From the NCBI GenBank assembly GCA_003313425.1, contig NHZP01000028.1, forward strand, positions 620,001 to 684,000: a DNA stretch of 64,000 nucleotides, in the 5' to 3' direction. The translations under genes and the position numbers were made by a program. The notes beneath the pieces are model-generated. The model ran no database searches, was not told where the DNA came from, and saw only the letters and a program-made list of their open reading frames with translations. The stretch comes from Pseudopyrenochaeta lycopersici (taxonomy: Eukaryota; Ascomycota; Dothideomycetes; Pleosporales; Pseudopyrenochaetaceae). Below, piece by piece: positions 1 through 12,391 of this stretch; positions within the stretch are counted from its first letter, which is position 1, and each line of letters opens with the position of its first letter.

Positions 1-3000
1 CGGAGAACGTTAGAGAAGCAGCTGAATCTCCGTATTTCGCCTTCGCAGCCGAGAGGACACAGAACTTGTCTTCCATAGTAATGCAGTCAATCTTTATCTC
101 CATCATCTTTGCCCCGAGCGTGATACGGTGATCGCGTTCCCCAGTCGGTGTGGTATCCTTAAGCTTGAGAGCCGCCAGCGCACTTTCAAGAGGTGCATCC
201 CGCTGGATAGCATGGATTGTAGCTTCATAAAGTTTGTGCGCAGGTTGGTGGCGTTCAGCTGCGCGTCGCTGAAGTTGAATAACAGCAGACCGAAGTTGTG
301 CGGATGCCCTATACCGAGTCTGAAGCTTTCGTGAGACGTCTTTGATGGCTCGATCGTGCGCATCTGTCAAGGTTGAAATGATATTGACCACCATTGTGAC
401 ATTTGAACGAGTGTCTTCCAATTCATTTTCCACTTTGATCAGTTTCTCCTCTATTTCTTGCAAGTCCGTCTGTCCCGTGACGATGAATCGCTTTGACATC
501 TCATCAATAACGGCACGGTTGATGAGCCGATTGTACCTTTGTGTTGCGTATTGCCGGATGGGGCGCTGACAGTGTGGGCACTTTGGAATTGCCGGAGCCA
601 TTTTGGAAGAGATCTCTTCCAGACTAAGAACGTTGCCGGTTGCAGGGTCGATTCTGTATACTTCCTTTAGCCCGATCATACCTAGATGTGAAGGTACCAA
701 GTCAGCAGAGTTCAGAGAGAAGAATAGGCAGGGATGGAGAAAACATCCTTTGGAACGCTATTGTAGAAGTCCTTCAAATAACGAAGCGTAGACGAGAACA
801 TGGGGTTTTGTACCCCTGCCTTACGTACCGTCTAAGGTTTCCGCGGTGAAGAAATGTCCGCAAGCGAGAGCAATCACCGGAGTCTCATCTAGATCGATCT
901 CCCTATACTCTTTGAACTCAATCATGTCAACCTGGGCGTCGAGTTTCATCGCACATTCCTTGCAATACTCCGGAAGGCAATCTTCTCCGCAAAGCCCAGG
1001 ACACTGGTGACCGCAAGGAAGCAGCTTGGTGCAGTGTTTATTGCATGGAAGACGATTACAGGGTGCCGAACAGGGCATTGTGCACTCTCCCTGGTGTGGA
1101 CAGAACCATGTACATCGCTCGATACATGGTGCGCATGCTTCGTGGCACCTGAGAGTACAACGAGAGTGTTTACATGCTACCTATGCAGTGTCAAGAAGAA
1201 GGATCGATAGAGTGAGTTCATAGTACTTACCTCGCACCTGGACATACATAGACCACAATCCGACCCATCATGGCACCGTTTGGGACAAGTATGATTGCAT
1301 GTCCCAAAGCGCCTGCCACATACTTTGTCACACTTGGAGTGCTTCACGATAGGGCTTCCTTCGTAGTCTTTGATGTTGCAACAACCACATGAGCCCGGAC
1401 AAGGATGGCCGCAAGTCAGAGTCGTCCCACAAGGATTCGGGCACCGATATTGTTCTTTGTTCACATCCTGAGAGCACTGCACCTGAACTATGTGACCACA
1501 GCCAGGGACCGTCTTATTCACGATAACGTTACATTGGATGGCGTTGAGATTTCGTGTCAGGTAGCAAGGGACGTTGTCTTTGAAATGGCCGCATGGGAGT
1601 TGTACGTTGTTCAACGCGACCATGCATCTTCCGCAATCCTCACCACAGGTAGGCTTCTGGCAAGGATGATCGCAAGGCTTATGTCGGCGTTGGCAGCGCT
1701 GTTCGCATTTGAAAACCTCATGCATAGCTTTGGAATGACATCTTGCCTGACATCGGTGTCCGCAATCTGGGAGGCGGTCCATACAGGCTTCCCGGCAACC
1801 ACCTTCAGGGCTAAACTTAGCAAAGTCGTCTGGCTGTTGGACCTTAATCGCAGTGTCCATGTGTCGGGGGCAGCAGAGGTCCAAAGAGGGGCCGACGGAG
1901 TCCTTGGCACGTAGCATATTGATGACCTTTTGCCACATTGGCACGTTCGAGTATGTGTCACTGTTGCCAATGAGGTACATTCCGTGCTGGGCACGGCTCA
2001 GGAGAACATTGATGCGATTCGTGGTCTTGAGAAATCCGACTTTCCGATATTTGTTGCTTCGAACCAAAGAGACGATAATGATCTTGGCCTCTTCGCCCTG
2101 GAAATTATCGACAGTGGCCACACGGAGAAGATCGCTTAGCTTTTTCTTCTCTAGAGGCTTTCTCTTGTTGTCCTGTTCCACAGCAGCTTGGTCCTCGGAA
2201 GGATCTAGAGCAGTAAACCCATCCTTAATCAAGGCGTCCTGATCCCGCTCGCTGAGGACAATCTCGAAGTCATTGCGCATTGTTGTACGTAGTTTCTGTA
2301 GCTGGCCAGTGTACGGTGTTAATACAGCGATATCGCTGCTAGCGTAGACTCCTTGGCGGACCACATGACGGACTAGTGCATGCACCATCTCGACTTCCCA
2401 GTCGTTGGACTTTGATTTTTTATGGTGTATTTCTGCCTGCTTTTCGTCCTCCATGTTCTCGTGGTCGAGCCAAAATACATTCTTGCGCATGCCAACAACG
2501 TCGGGGAGTTGCGCTGTGCTTGGATGGTCAATCAACTTGTCGTAGATCGTCTCTCGAATTAGAGTAGAGATGCTAGGGCGCATGCGTCTCTGAACATTCA
2601 GCTGAGCAACTGGCATCAAGGGTCTTCCGCGCTCTCCAACTGAGAGTCGTTCAAATTGGCTCCGATCGAGCTGATATAAGATCCCCTGGTCGCTTTCGAG
2701 TGATAGATCATGAAAATTGTTGATGGACGGACGTAGTTGTTGATGATCACCGATCTGAATGAAGTGTTCCACGGTGGGTAGCAGTGCGGATATGATGTGC
2801 GGCTCCATCACTTCACCGGCTTCCTCGCAAATGACAACCTTGGATCGTACATGTTGCAGGGTTGAGATATTCTTCGCAAGGCCGCTTGTTGTGAGCCCGA
2901 TGACGTCCGCATTTTCCAGTACGCGTCGATTGATCTCCTCGTGGACATTCGTAAGATGACGTTGGGTGGCTTCAGCATCCTTGATTATTTCAAAGAATTC

Positions 3001-3241
3001 TTCTACTGCGTCCCGCTGGAGCTCTTGAATCCAAAGTTCAATAAGCATGCGCCTCTCGGCGTATGAAAGAGACTGGATATTTCTTACTGCCTTCTGGATG
3101 ATGCTGGCTGAACTTAATGTTGTGGATGCTGTTTCGGGCTGTGCGAGGGAATGATCGTCCAATGCACCGCCAGCCACCCAGATATCAAAGGGATGCCGAC
3201 CAACAAGGGTGTATCCATCGCCATCGACCAGATTGACATAC
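1..3241 (-). pseudogene. NF-X1 zinc-finger helicase, 5'-truncated by hAT-1
   Basis: Superfamily 1 helicase domain followed by cysteine-rich NF-X1-type zinc fingers, related to ZNFX1/NFX1-type proteins. Visible helicase motifs are a DEAA-like box (VVICEEAGEV), motif III (QIGDHQQLRP), motif V (ATVDNFQGEEAK) and motif VI (RINVLLSRAQHGMY). Repeated CGHxC/CxxxC fingers follow and continue into the next exons. Likely exons are 3241-1231, 1180-829 and 681 to beyond base 1. Introns are 1181-1230 (GTAAGT...TAG) and 682-828 (GTACGT...TAG), the second unusually long at 147 nt. The last exon has a helical region after a CPHCQRP motif. The N-terminal half with Walker A (motif I) is absent: upstream coding stops at the TIR of a hAT element, and the only ATGs available lie in the TIR. 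The family acts in RNA metabolism; a role for this remnant is unknown. The gene runs off the left edge. Confidence 0.85.
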
Positions 3242-6200
3242 ATGGCTATATGAATATTCACGCTGATTTTCTTATATTAATATTATATTCAACTTATCTA
3301 GCAAAACACATATTCATATAACATATTCATGCATATTCATATAAGGGCTCACGTGATGCCAAGCCACTGCAGTGAAGTAAGGAAGTCAATTGATGTACCT
3401 GTATAGCCCAAAAATTACCTCAATTACTCCTATCTGACCCGTATGCTATTAGATATCACCCTCTATAGCCTCTGGATCACACGGGAGGCCTATTCCGCCC
3501 TCGGCTGAGGGCCTAATATGACCCTCTCGCAGCCAGTTGCCGATACACTCAATCTTCTCAATGCTCTCAATCCGTAATCGTAGCCTATCCCACCTAGCTG
3601 TGCGCCTAGCTCCTGAAAAGGTCCGCTCTGGCTCCGCTGACTCTGCTGGTATAGAGAGGATATCGATAGCCATGCGGCTAAGCCGTGGGTAAGCTATACG
3701 AACGTCCTCACTACACCACCATTGAAGAGGCGTAGTGCCCTCAGCAAGCGCGATAGGAGCCTCTGAGATAAAGTTATCCAAACCGTCCTTGCCACGTGTA
3801 TTCGCCATAGTCTTATTCCGCACCTCTAAGCGCATCTTTGAGAGCATCGTGTCCTTCTTTCGCTTTAATGAAGCAGGTACAGCTAAGGATTGCTCCGATA
3901 GCTGTGTCTCGACATCGCGATTATACTCGTTCTCCCAAAGTCCACGGGCGGCGGCAATCGCGCTCTCGTGCCATTCCTCGGGCCAGCATTCTTCGATGTA
4001 GCTCTTGCGTTTAGAAGGATCGAGAAGGAGAGCAGCGGCGTATACAGGGACATCCTCAGTCATAGTATAATACTTATCGAGTATAAACCAGCACATATCG
4101 ATAGAGTGAACTATGCGATCATCGCGAGTGCTCGGCTGCGAGTAGTGGGCCTAATTAGCTAATTAGCATGCCATATAAGCTACGGATAAGTAGGAAGATG
4201 TGAAATTAGCCGTATACCTTCCACTTCTCGCAGTGTCCTAGGAGAAGGTCCAGCAGCTCAAGGGACTGTGAGATTGATGCCATATCGCCTTCAGCTTCCA
4301 ACGTAGCCTCATGGAAAGGTTGGAGGAATTCTAGCGTTCTGCCTAGCATCTCCCAATCCCTACTAGTAAGAGTATTACCCTCGAGATCCTTATCATGCTC
4401 AGCAGTAAACTGGATGATCTGTGTCTTCTCCTTTAACGCAATAGCGATAACCCTGTACCATGAGGACCATCTCGTGATATTGTCGACACCTAGCTGCTTA
4501 CCTACAGTATCGTACCATTGATCGTTATGTAGAGCTGAGCTACGTACGTAGACTGCAAGCATATGAAGCTTTGCTAGCGCTGGAATGCCTTGCCAGCCAG
4601 CGAAGCGCTCGTCGCTGTTGCTGGCTTGCTGCTGCGTAATTGCGGCTCGCTTGCCCCTCACCTTTGCAGATCTTCTCGTAGGCTGCTCCCTCCGCTCTTC
4701 CTGCTGTATTGTGGTATCCAAACGTGCCGCAATCTCCGCCGGATCCAGCTCATGTAATTGCTGTGAGAACTCCTCTAGCATAGTTGAACCGGGTTCATCA
4801 GCAGTAGCTTCGAGTGCAGCTCTACGTGCTTCTTTTGAGCGAGCGAGAAGGAAGGCTTGTAAGGCGAGATTGATAATATGGCCGATGCAGCGGATTCTGC
4901 GGCATTTGTGAGGGTACTCGACCTATATAATAATTTAGCATAGTGTACAGCAGCATTAGCAGCTTAGTATGAGTTAGACTTACACCTAATTCCGCCTCTA
5001 AAATCTTTGCTAGCTCCTCTAAGCAGGTGTCGTTTGATGTAGCATTATCGCCTGTATAATAACCAAGGTTTTGAGCAGTGATATTGAACTTCTGTAGCGT
5101 ACTGGCAATCAACCTAGCCTGCACAGCGCCAGAATGGCTGTATTTACACTCTAGAAGTCCTAGTAGTGCTTTCTGAAGCTTAAAGTCCTCATTAACCCAT
5201 TGAGCGCATATAGCGAGTACGCCATGTCGATGTGGTGATGTCCAGAGATCAGAAGACATGTGTATCTTCGACTGCGCTGTTTGAAGGCTCTCAGCAAGCT
5301 GTGAGCTATATAACGAGTAGTTCGAGTTAATATAGCCCATAGCCTGCTTTCGGTCGCTGATGAGAAGGTCTCCAATAGCTGGATTGCATGCCAGAGCTAG
5401 GTCTCGTAGCTCAGAGTACTCAACTGCCGAAAACGGCAGTCTGCGCCTTGTTAGAAGCCCCACAACTGCCTCAATGTAGACTTGCTTATTAAAACAGTTG
5501 CGGAGAGCAGCCTGAGAAGGACGAGAGATGATATACGAATCGATAGCGCCAGACGAAACGCCCGAGGTAGATATACCAGATAGAGTATCGTTTGCAGCCT
5601 CGCTCGCTCGTATAAGGGCTCGGTGGGCCGTTTCTGCATGGTGTATAGCGTTGCCAGGCACTCGGTTCGACCATGGAGGATTCTGACAGTGAAGACAAAC
5701 GTAAGCACGATGTCCCTTCGTCCTTCTGCGCTTTGGGCCAGGTTCAACTTGGAAGTGTTCGTCGGGATAATCTACATAGAAAAAGGCGTTGAAATTCCAT
5801 GAAAGTTTCGATGCAAACGAGCCAATAGAAGGGTTATTAGTCCATGAGGTTGATATCTCAGAAGCCTGAGAAGCCATAGATGCTAATAAGCAGTATGTTA
5901 ATCCCGGAGTGGATGCCGGTAGTAGTAGGCAGGGAAGGAGATAAGAACTGAGTTTTTCTTGTAACAGGTTTCTAGCTACATGTATATACAAAGGAGTGAA
6001 CTATCCAACGTAGTGCCAAGTAGGCTGCAGGTAGGCAGTAGCCGAGCTAGCGCAGGCAGTAGCAGGCAGCATGTTCGGTAACATCTGAACTCACGTGAGA
6101 GGTCAATAGTTCATGGGTTAGATGCTCTAATTGACGAGTTTTCTTTATGATCTAACTAAGAGATCAGATGTTATATGAGCCACTTAGAACCACCCCTCTT

Positions 6201-6380
6201 ATACGAATATGCATGAATATAGAGACGTAAGTACATATTATATGCATATATTATATGAATATGCATGAATATAGATACGTCAGTACATATTATATTCATA
6301 TGTTATATGAATATGAATATGAATATGTTCATGCATATGCATATAAGACGTTATTTGAATATTCATATAGCCATGTATGT
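3236..6380 (-). mobile_element. hAT transposon 1 (hAT-1), full length with TIRs
   Basis: DNA transposon of 3,145 bp with matching 24-bp terminal inverted repeats at 3236-3259 and 6357-6380; the right copy reads GAATATTCATATAGCCATGT then ATGT. AT-rich subterminal repeats rich in ATATGAATATGCATG fill 6180-6356 and 3262-3340. It encodes a complete spliced transposase. No 8-bp target duplication is visible: the left flank reads CCAGATTG and the right flank AGAACGAT. The two flanks are the interiors of two different genes, which suggests recombination rather than simple insertion. Confidence 0.88.
3449..5877 (-). CDS. hAT transposase, intact
   Basis: Transposase of hAT-1. Three exons join in frame: 5877-4984, 4922-4218 and 4135-3449, with introns 4923-4983 (GTAAGT...TATAG) and 4136-4217 (GTATAC...GCAG). 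This gives 761 aa with no stop. An N-terminal BED-like zinc finger is suggested by CLHCQNPPW followed by HHAETAH. The middle holds the conserved RRIRCIGHIINLALQAFL block, and the C terminus has the hAT dimerisation region (YPRLSRMAIDILSIPAESAEPE). The start at 5877 is chosen because the upstream ATG at 5991 adds a stretch unlike the family. Length fits a full hAT transposase, so this copy could be autonomous; exact splice sites are inferred from consensus and frame. Confidence 0.85.
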
Positions 6381-7316
6381 AGAACGATGATCTGATGGCG
6401 TGTTTCTTCTCTGGCTTGAACAATCGCAATGACGAGAACTTGCTAAGCGTATGCAGTAGCGCGACAGTGTCCCAAGCATCAACTTTATGTAGTAGTGCAA
6501 CAATCTTCCCATCCACCCTGATCCGCTGGAGTGCTAGCACGAGTTGGCTGGTCAGCAGCCGCCATGCTTCGCGCCTCTCACGATACTCCGCCCTGGGATG
6601 CATTCGAAGAACCTGCCCATCGCAAAAGATGAGGTCAAATTCTTCGCTACGGAATGGGCGATCTAGCAAGAAGTTGGCGGCGTCAGGGTGCTCCACTGGG
6701 ATATCGGTAACGTCCATCTCCGCCGCGAGCATCGTGATGTCCAGGAAACACGCATGGATTCTAGAATCTGTTTGCCAATTAGGTAGCAGGATCCTGTGGC
6801 CGCCTTGCGAGAGAGGCAAACTGATCCCACACACCCTTGCGTTGCGGTTTCTTTTTAGCACGGAGGCTGTGAAGCCGCCAGGTGCCATGCAGAGGTCGAG
6901 GACGCTGGGACGTCTACCGAGCGCGGACGATAACAACAGGGCCGAGGTATTGTTATGAAGCTCGTCACCGATTTGGCACATCATGTTATAAAATATACGT
7001 CGACCGGAGTCATCCGCATGATCAGCCCGGATGCGTTGCTCTTTGAAATGGTCGTCTCCTTTCGGGTTCTCCCATCCCTGTCAAAACACTTAACATCCTA
7101 GTAAAATGATTTGATAGTTTAGTTGTCGCGCAAACTTACTTTTCGTTTGAGTTCCATGAGCTCTTTAAACACATCGACATGCCTGAGGAGGTACTCTTTG
7201 ACGATAGAATTGGGACTTAGGGTTGCTGTTGTGCCTGGTAACAGGCCACGATCTACATCGTCCGGTATTTCGCTGTGGGGCATATTGCTCGGCGTCCTTC
7301 GGGACCACCCTTCCAT
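6381..7316 (-). pseudogene. FtsJ-like SAM-dependent methyltransferase, 3'-truncated by hAT-1
   Basis: Rossmann-type methyltransferase of the FtsJ/RrmJ group (2'-O-ribose RNA methyltransferases). Exon 1 is 7316-7140, an intron of 62 nt lies at 7078-7139 (GTAAGT...CAG, phase 0), and exon 2 starts at 7077. The SAM-binding motif LDLCMAPGGFTASVL is present, then DLIFCDGQVLR, and a late Lys in VALLHKVDAWDT; these fit the KDKE-type catalytic set of FtsJ enzymes. Coding similarity ends at RSSFY, exactly at the hAT-1 TIR (6380); the residual frame then runs through AT-rich transposon sequence to a stop at 6280. Fungal relatives continue past this point, so the C terminus is lost. Whether the truncated protein is made is unknown. 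Confidence 0.82.
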
Positions 7317-8957
7317 GGAGTGACCATAGACTTATTACGCGGGGCACTCGTCTCAAGGCTTCTATATCCGTCTTAACATATCTGTTGGGTAGCAGAAAGC
7401 AACTGGCCGGTTAGGTATGATGGACTGCATTTCGTCTTACTCGAACTAAATGTTCCATTGGCTTGCGTGCACATCCCGCATGGTCCTAACCACTCATATG
7501 TTCTACGCTCTGTTAGGAATCAGTGTATGCAAGACGGGGCAGGAGAAAATCCCTCGCATACGATGTCAGAACTTGTAGGTGGCGGGAACCGCCGCGGGTA
7601 ATTTAGAGCTTAGCTGTCTGCCGATTGACGCCTTGTTCCCTTTGCTTTTAGCGTCTAGCGGTTGGTGAACATAATCAATCGCATTCATCGCTGGGATTGG
7701 TGGTTTATGGCAGCACCATGGCCTTCCGAATATTTCAAGCCTATCGGGGTGCTTTCACATGCAATTTGTACACGAAAGCCAAAATTAAAATTAACCCCGC
7801 ACGGAATAAAGAAGTCTGAGCGCCTGATTTTTGCAGCTGAATGGCAAATTCCGTAGGTTGACGTGTCGAGTGACAGCTTGGAACAATTGCATGTCGTTGG
7901 ATGCTTGGTGACATGAATTTGCCACACCTAGACCGATACCCGGGAGGTATTTATGGGGACCCAAAGGTACACTGTGGCTGACATGCGAAGATAAAACTGA
8001 CTTGTTAGATCGATTGATTGATCTAGATACACTGAGTCCACACTCTTTTTTTTTTTTGGCTGTCTTCTGCGGAAGAAGGCACTGCACAAGCATCCATACT
8101 TGACCGTCTTGTTTCCAGAAAACTGAAAGTACGGAAGTGTACCTAGAACGATGCCCGAGATACAACAATCCCGAACGCCGTCCTTACGTCTGAATCCACG
8201 CACCCTTCCTTCGTTCCGAACACGACTCCGGGGATTGCTCATCGAAGTCGAACCGGGATGCGTCAAAGAAATGCGCGACATGCCGGGCGAATATTGTGTC
8301 TTCCCGCCACCCACCCTCGTCGTGGGCTTTCAGTTCTCTACCTGGCTCGGTGACTATCCCGTCTCGCTGGATATGTATGCTACAAAATCTCCAAAAAAAA
8401 CCGGTCCGAAATCTTTACCGGTCGCCATCTTTCAACACATCCGCTAGTGATCCTGGGTAGGGGTTGAAGCACCTCTCTCATCATGGACCTGATGAATATA
8501 TCCAGCTTCTACTGACAGCAACAGGCTTGGCTTTCTGAATTACAGAAATGAGTTAGAGTTACGCCGGTATGCTTATGTAACGTTAGGATTCCGAACGGCA
8601 TGCTCTCTTAGCTTGACAGTTCATGCCGAAATGCAACTTCTGAGCTTCTACGATAACAATTCCAGGTAGAAAATTTCTCCCTCTCGTTTCCCGCGTTGTC
8701 CTTCACCAAAAGGCCGCGTTCGCAGTTTAGATTTCAGGCAGCACGTGCACTTGGCATGCTCATGGCTGTCCAGCTTCAATCGAGTGGTGTTCTTCATGAG
8801 TTCGACTTCTCCCAGTTCCAAAGTGGCCTTCGTTGCCATCCCCGTCCCTCCACCAAACCCCTCTGGAGTTACAGATCGCGAAGCAATCAGTGTTCCACGG
8901 TTGCTAGCTGGAGAGCGCCTTGAAACCAACTCACGGCTCATAACCCATTTCCCGCAC
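7317..8957. other. Intergenic region, no gene recognised
   Basis: About 1.6 kb between the methyltransferase start and the bZIP stop codon. Only short, unconvincing open frames occur here. There is an 11-nt T run near 8048. I see no transposon ends, RNA gene or recognisable domain. The part next to 7317 presumably holds the methyltransferase promoter. Confidence 0.5.
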
Positions 8958-9932
8958 TCAGCTTGAAGCAAACATGGGTACTGTGGGCTGTACAGCCACT
9001 TGAGATACGGGCTCGTTCCATTCAGAGTGTCTATTGGCATTCCCTGCCATATCTCCTGCGCGTGCCGAGTGCAGACTTGCCATCGAACCGGATGAGTGCG
9101 TCTGGCTTCCTTTTCCTGATCCGGGCATGCTCGCAGCTGCCTTAGTACCGAGTAGGTCGTCAACGCATTGCGCAAGGTACTCCTCAATGGACCAGAATCC
9201 ACATCCAGCGTGCCGCAGCACTTCGCTCTTCAGTTCCAGCACCTCTTTGCGCAGTAGGGCGACGTTCTCCCTGAGTAACTTGTTCTTGTTTGAATACTCC
9301 CGAGCGCGGCCTTCGAGCCCGTTGATGTACTCCTGCTTGCGCATACGGCACTTGTGTGCTGCGACGCGGTTCTTCTCGAGGTAGGATTGGCGAGCCGCTG
9401 AAGCGCTGCAGGCTTCAACTACCTGGGGCTGTGACTTCGGTCGGCCACGCTTGCGCTTCGGCGGTTGTGGGCTGGGACCGTCCGTCTGTTGAGACGACGG
9501 GGGAGGGGATGGGGTCCGGTTGATTGGGGCTGGCTTTGAGGTGCAGCGGCGTTTGGAAGCCCAATCTGGTGAATCCTGGTGTGAGTGCTGTTGCGGGTCT
9601 GGTTGCGGCGGCTGATAGTACCGGAGAGCCCTGCACGTTTCGGTCATCTGGCCACTGCGGCTTGTTCTGCAGCTGCTCGACCGGAAGGGAGTCCTCAAGG
9701 AATCGCGCCGCAGCTCAGTAGGGGAGAGGTCTCTTGGTGGCGTAGCCTGGCCATATCGCTCGATGGAGGATTGAGTTAGAAGCGGGGGTGGAATGGAGAA
9801 GGCCGGAGCTGGAACAGATGCTTGGGAGTTGCTGAAGGCCGCGCATTTCGCAAGCGAGGAGTAGAGACCGTCTTTGTTATTGAGGACAGAGCCATCGTTG
9901 ACCCAGTCGAACAAATTCTTGTTAAAGTCCAT
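8958..9932 (-). CDS. bZIP transcription factor
   Basis: Predicted 324-aa nuclear regulator. A basic region with the signature NRVAAHKCRMRKQ (near residues 183-195) is followed by a leucine zipper built on regularly spaced Leu residues (residues about 200-235), the ATF/CREB-type arrangement. Just before it lies a Lys/Arg-rich stretch (KRKRGRPK) that looks like an AT-hook or nuclear signal. The N-terminal half is Pro/Ser/Gln-rich, as in activation domains. The start MDFNKNLFDW is preferred over an in-frame ATG at 10136, because the upstream extension looks non-coding. The resemblance to stress-type ATF1 factors is limited to the bZIP, so targets are unknown. It is a stand-alone gene beside a LINE relic. 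Confidence 0.85.
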   Translation of the reverse strand: MDFNKNLFDWVNDGSVLNNKDGLYSSLAKCAAFSNSQASVPAPAFSIPPPLLTQSSIERYGQATPPRDLSPTELRRDSLRTPFRSSSCRTSRSGQMTETCRALRYYQPPQPDPQQHSHQDSPDWASKRRCTSKPAPINRTPSPPPSSQQTDGPSPQPPKRKRGRPKSQPQVVEACSASAARQSYLEKNRVAAHKCRMRKQEYINGLEGRAREYSNKNKLLRENVALLRKEVLELKSEVLRHAGCGFWSIEEYLAQCVDDLLGTKAAASMPGSGKGSQTHSSGSMASLHSARAGDMAGNANRHSEWNEPVSQVAVQPTVPMFASS

Positions 9933-10139
9933 TGCCGCTGTTGGAGAACGTGTTGTGATTGTTTGGACAATGTTTGAGTGCAAGGCCAACATGGGGCAGA
10001 CGCTCTCCATGATGTCATACCGCACCAATAAGAGCCTGTGCGGCGCCTGATTGGTCGCTTCATAGCTGCCCTGGCCACTTGCGGCTATGGGTCTCCGGCA
10101 TAACGTTAGATCAAGGTTCTGCCAGGTTTCCACCAACGG

Positions 10140-10770
10140 CTAGTGCAAAATAACCCCGCACGTCTCGCACAGTTAACGTGAATCCCTGTGCAACTGAAAA
10201 CCCGCCGCAACGAAAATTATCGCAGGTGGAAAGGGCGCACAAGGAAACCTACCGAGAAGGGCGCGCAATATCGAAGACCACAGGAACAGCCAGACACCTC
10301 CTCGGATGAGATTGAATGCATCCGGGTCGAAAGGAGCCAACTCAACCCCCAGGCAAAGAAAAACGCCACGAACAAAGAGTTACTCTTCGCTCTGATAGAA
10401 ATCACGCTGCAGCAAAACGAAACCATCAAGAAACTAGAACGTGAAGTTACAGAAATAAGACAGGAACAGCAAACTCTTATAGACCAGAATTCCAACCTCA
10501 TCGACGAGATCACCCAGCTCAAAACGCGTCTCGAAGACCTTTCCGCATCAACCCCTGTCGCGCGTCCCTGGGCGTCGGTAGCGGCGGCAGGCAACCCCAC
10601 CGGATCGAACGCCACCATTGGTCAAGCAGCAAGTCACAAACCCCCACTCCCTGATCGATACGTTTCATTGCACAGTCGATATTTCGAGAGCGGACAATGA
10701 GGGAGATAGGATTTCGGCAGGCACGGTCAGAGCTGCAGTCGAGAAAGAGATCCGCATAATAGACGAATTT
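10140..10770 (+). pseudogene. LINE (Tad-like) ORF1 relic
   Basis: Fragment of a non-LTR retrotransposon gag-like ORF1. The frame 10188-10700 encodes basic sequence, then a heptad-rich coiled coil (residues about 65-125), then a RPWASVAAAG motif of the kind seen before the RNA-binding part of fungal LINE ORF1 proteins. After a frameshift near 10665 the second frame gives CTVDISRADNEGDRIS and GTVRAAVEKEIR, which continues the same protein. It stops near 10773 and no reverse transcriptase follows. It is a broken 5' fragment with no function expected. Confidence 0.6.
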
Positions 10771-12391
10771 TCATGATAACGTTAGCTATGTATAGTGCCT
10801 CGCTCTGGGGTCCAAAACAGGTCCTTACATCATCAAGCCCATTCTGTAGACACTGGACCGAACGTGCTCCGCCAGATCACTTCCGAAAGACCTCCTGCGC
10901 TACTCTTTTACGACCTCGACAGCAGTGGGAGACAAATCAATCGTCGGCAGGAATATCGTTCTATTAGCATGAGTTGGCTCGTAATAAGGGTCGGAGGTGA
11001 GAGCGGCCGGAGGTAAGAATGAGACGCAGAGAGGAGCCACAACACTTGGGACGCTACAGTATACGGCTGGTGTTGAGTGCTCTGGTGTGTTGTGTGCTGA
11101 GTGGTCTAGTGTACCGAGTGGTCTCGTGTGATGTGTTTTCCGAGGCCCTTATCTGCATTCATAGGAACCAGGGTTAGTTGAACAATGACAATTCACATGC
11201 TCAACCACCGGTAACAAAGTAGGAAGTGTGCCTAAGTAATCACTCCCTTAAGTTATATCTTTTCACCGACCAACCTCCGCTTCTTTGCGCCCCTCTTCTG
11301 TGGTCCCAGGCGTCAGTGTACAGCACAGGTGCGAGTCCAGAGCTAGCCCATCCTCATCAGAGCCGTGATCTTTATTCGGAATAACGATGTTCCAGATATT
11401 TTGCAAATGTTTCCGCAGGTGGCTCGCCGGTCCTCTGCCTTCTGCTCGTATCATCGATCTCGAGACCGCAACAACCGCTGTGCGCGAACCAGGCGTCACT
11501 CTTCATGTGTAAATGGTGTGTTTGGGCCGACCTGTGGAATACAAATATAGTGCCAAGTGGAACAATGGAAACCTCTTAGTTGCTTTGGACATCTCTTTAC
11601 AATTGTCGGGAAGGTCATGATGGGAAAACGCAGTTATTGGTACCCTCGGGCTCTAACGAAGGCTTTATATGAGCGTAAAGGTGATGAAAGCGAGCGAGCT
11701 GCTTGCTGCTCACTAGGATGGGCAAGGCTTGATCGTAATATGAGCGCCTATGAAGGATTTTGAGGAGGCGAGCAGCGTAGGTAACGATGGGGGTAATCGC
11801 GACGTGGATGGCGAGCTGCTAACGCTAAGCGTGACGTAGGTGAGCTTCTCGATCATTTAAGCGGTTTTGAGCGAGGGCTTCGGCAATCTTCCAACACTAG
11901 AACAATAATAATAGTTAGCTGTAATCGCTATGAGCAGTTTGGCGTACTGTACGAACTTTTTGAGCGAGTGGGTATTGAGCAGCGCGTTCTGGGTAGCAGT
12001 TGCCATCGGAACGTACGCGCGTAGATAATTTTCCTACACAGCGATCAGTTAAAAGGGTTAAGGTTGAGACTGTAGCTTCGAAACGGGTTTGTTCGTCCGG
12101 AGAAGGCCGAAAGATAACCATAATGCTAGTCCAGCCACGTCAACCGAACCCCCCATCCGCAACCCAGCTCCAAGCCAATCAAGGTAATAGTCAGCTATGT
12201 CCTCCGCGGTCCCTTCCGGCTTAGCTCCGATGTTATTGGTGGGATTCACGGCATAATCTGTGTGAGGAATCCTCTAAGTCTTCCTAACGTTCAGGATATT
12301 CGAGCACAAGCGGCAGTGGAAGGAATGGCTACCTTATGAGGGAGGACGTGCATATGCTTGCCGATGAGCGGGGCACATTTGTATCTTCGTT
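10771..12391. other. Intergenic region, no gene recognised
   Basis: Around 1.6 kb without a supportable gene. At 11070-11135 there is a short degenerate repeat of gtgttgtgtgctgagtggtc type. No TIR, LTR or RNA gene was seen. It follows the LINE relic and may hold decayed repeat sequence. Confidence 0.45.

Noticed and set aside
1405..1914. Plus-strand frame of 169 aa within the helicase gene
   Set aside because: Antisense shadow of the NF-X1 zinc-finger coding region, with no recognisable motif.
8648..9202. Minus-strand frame of 184 aa overlapping the bZIP 3' end
   Set aside because: It overlaps the bZIP coding sequence in another frame and shows no domain; the bZIP frame explains the region.
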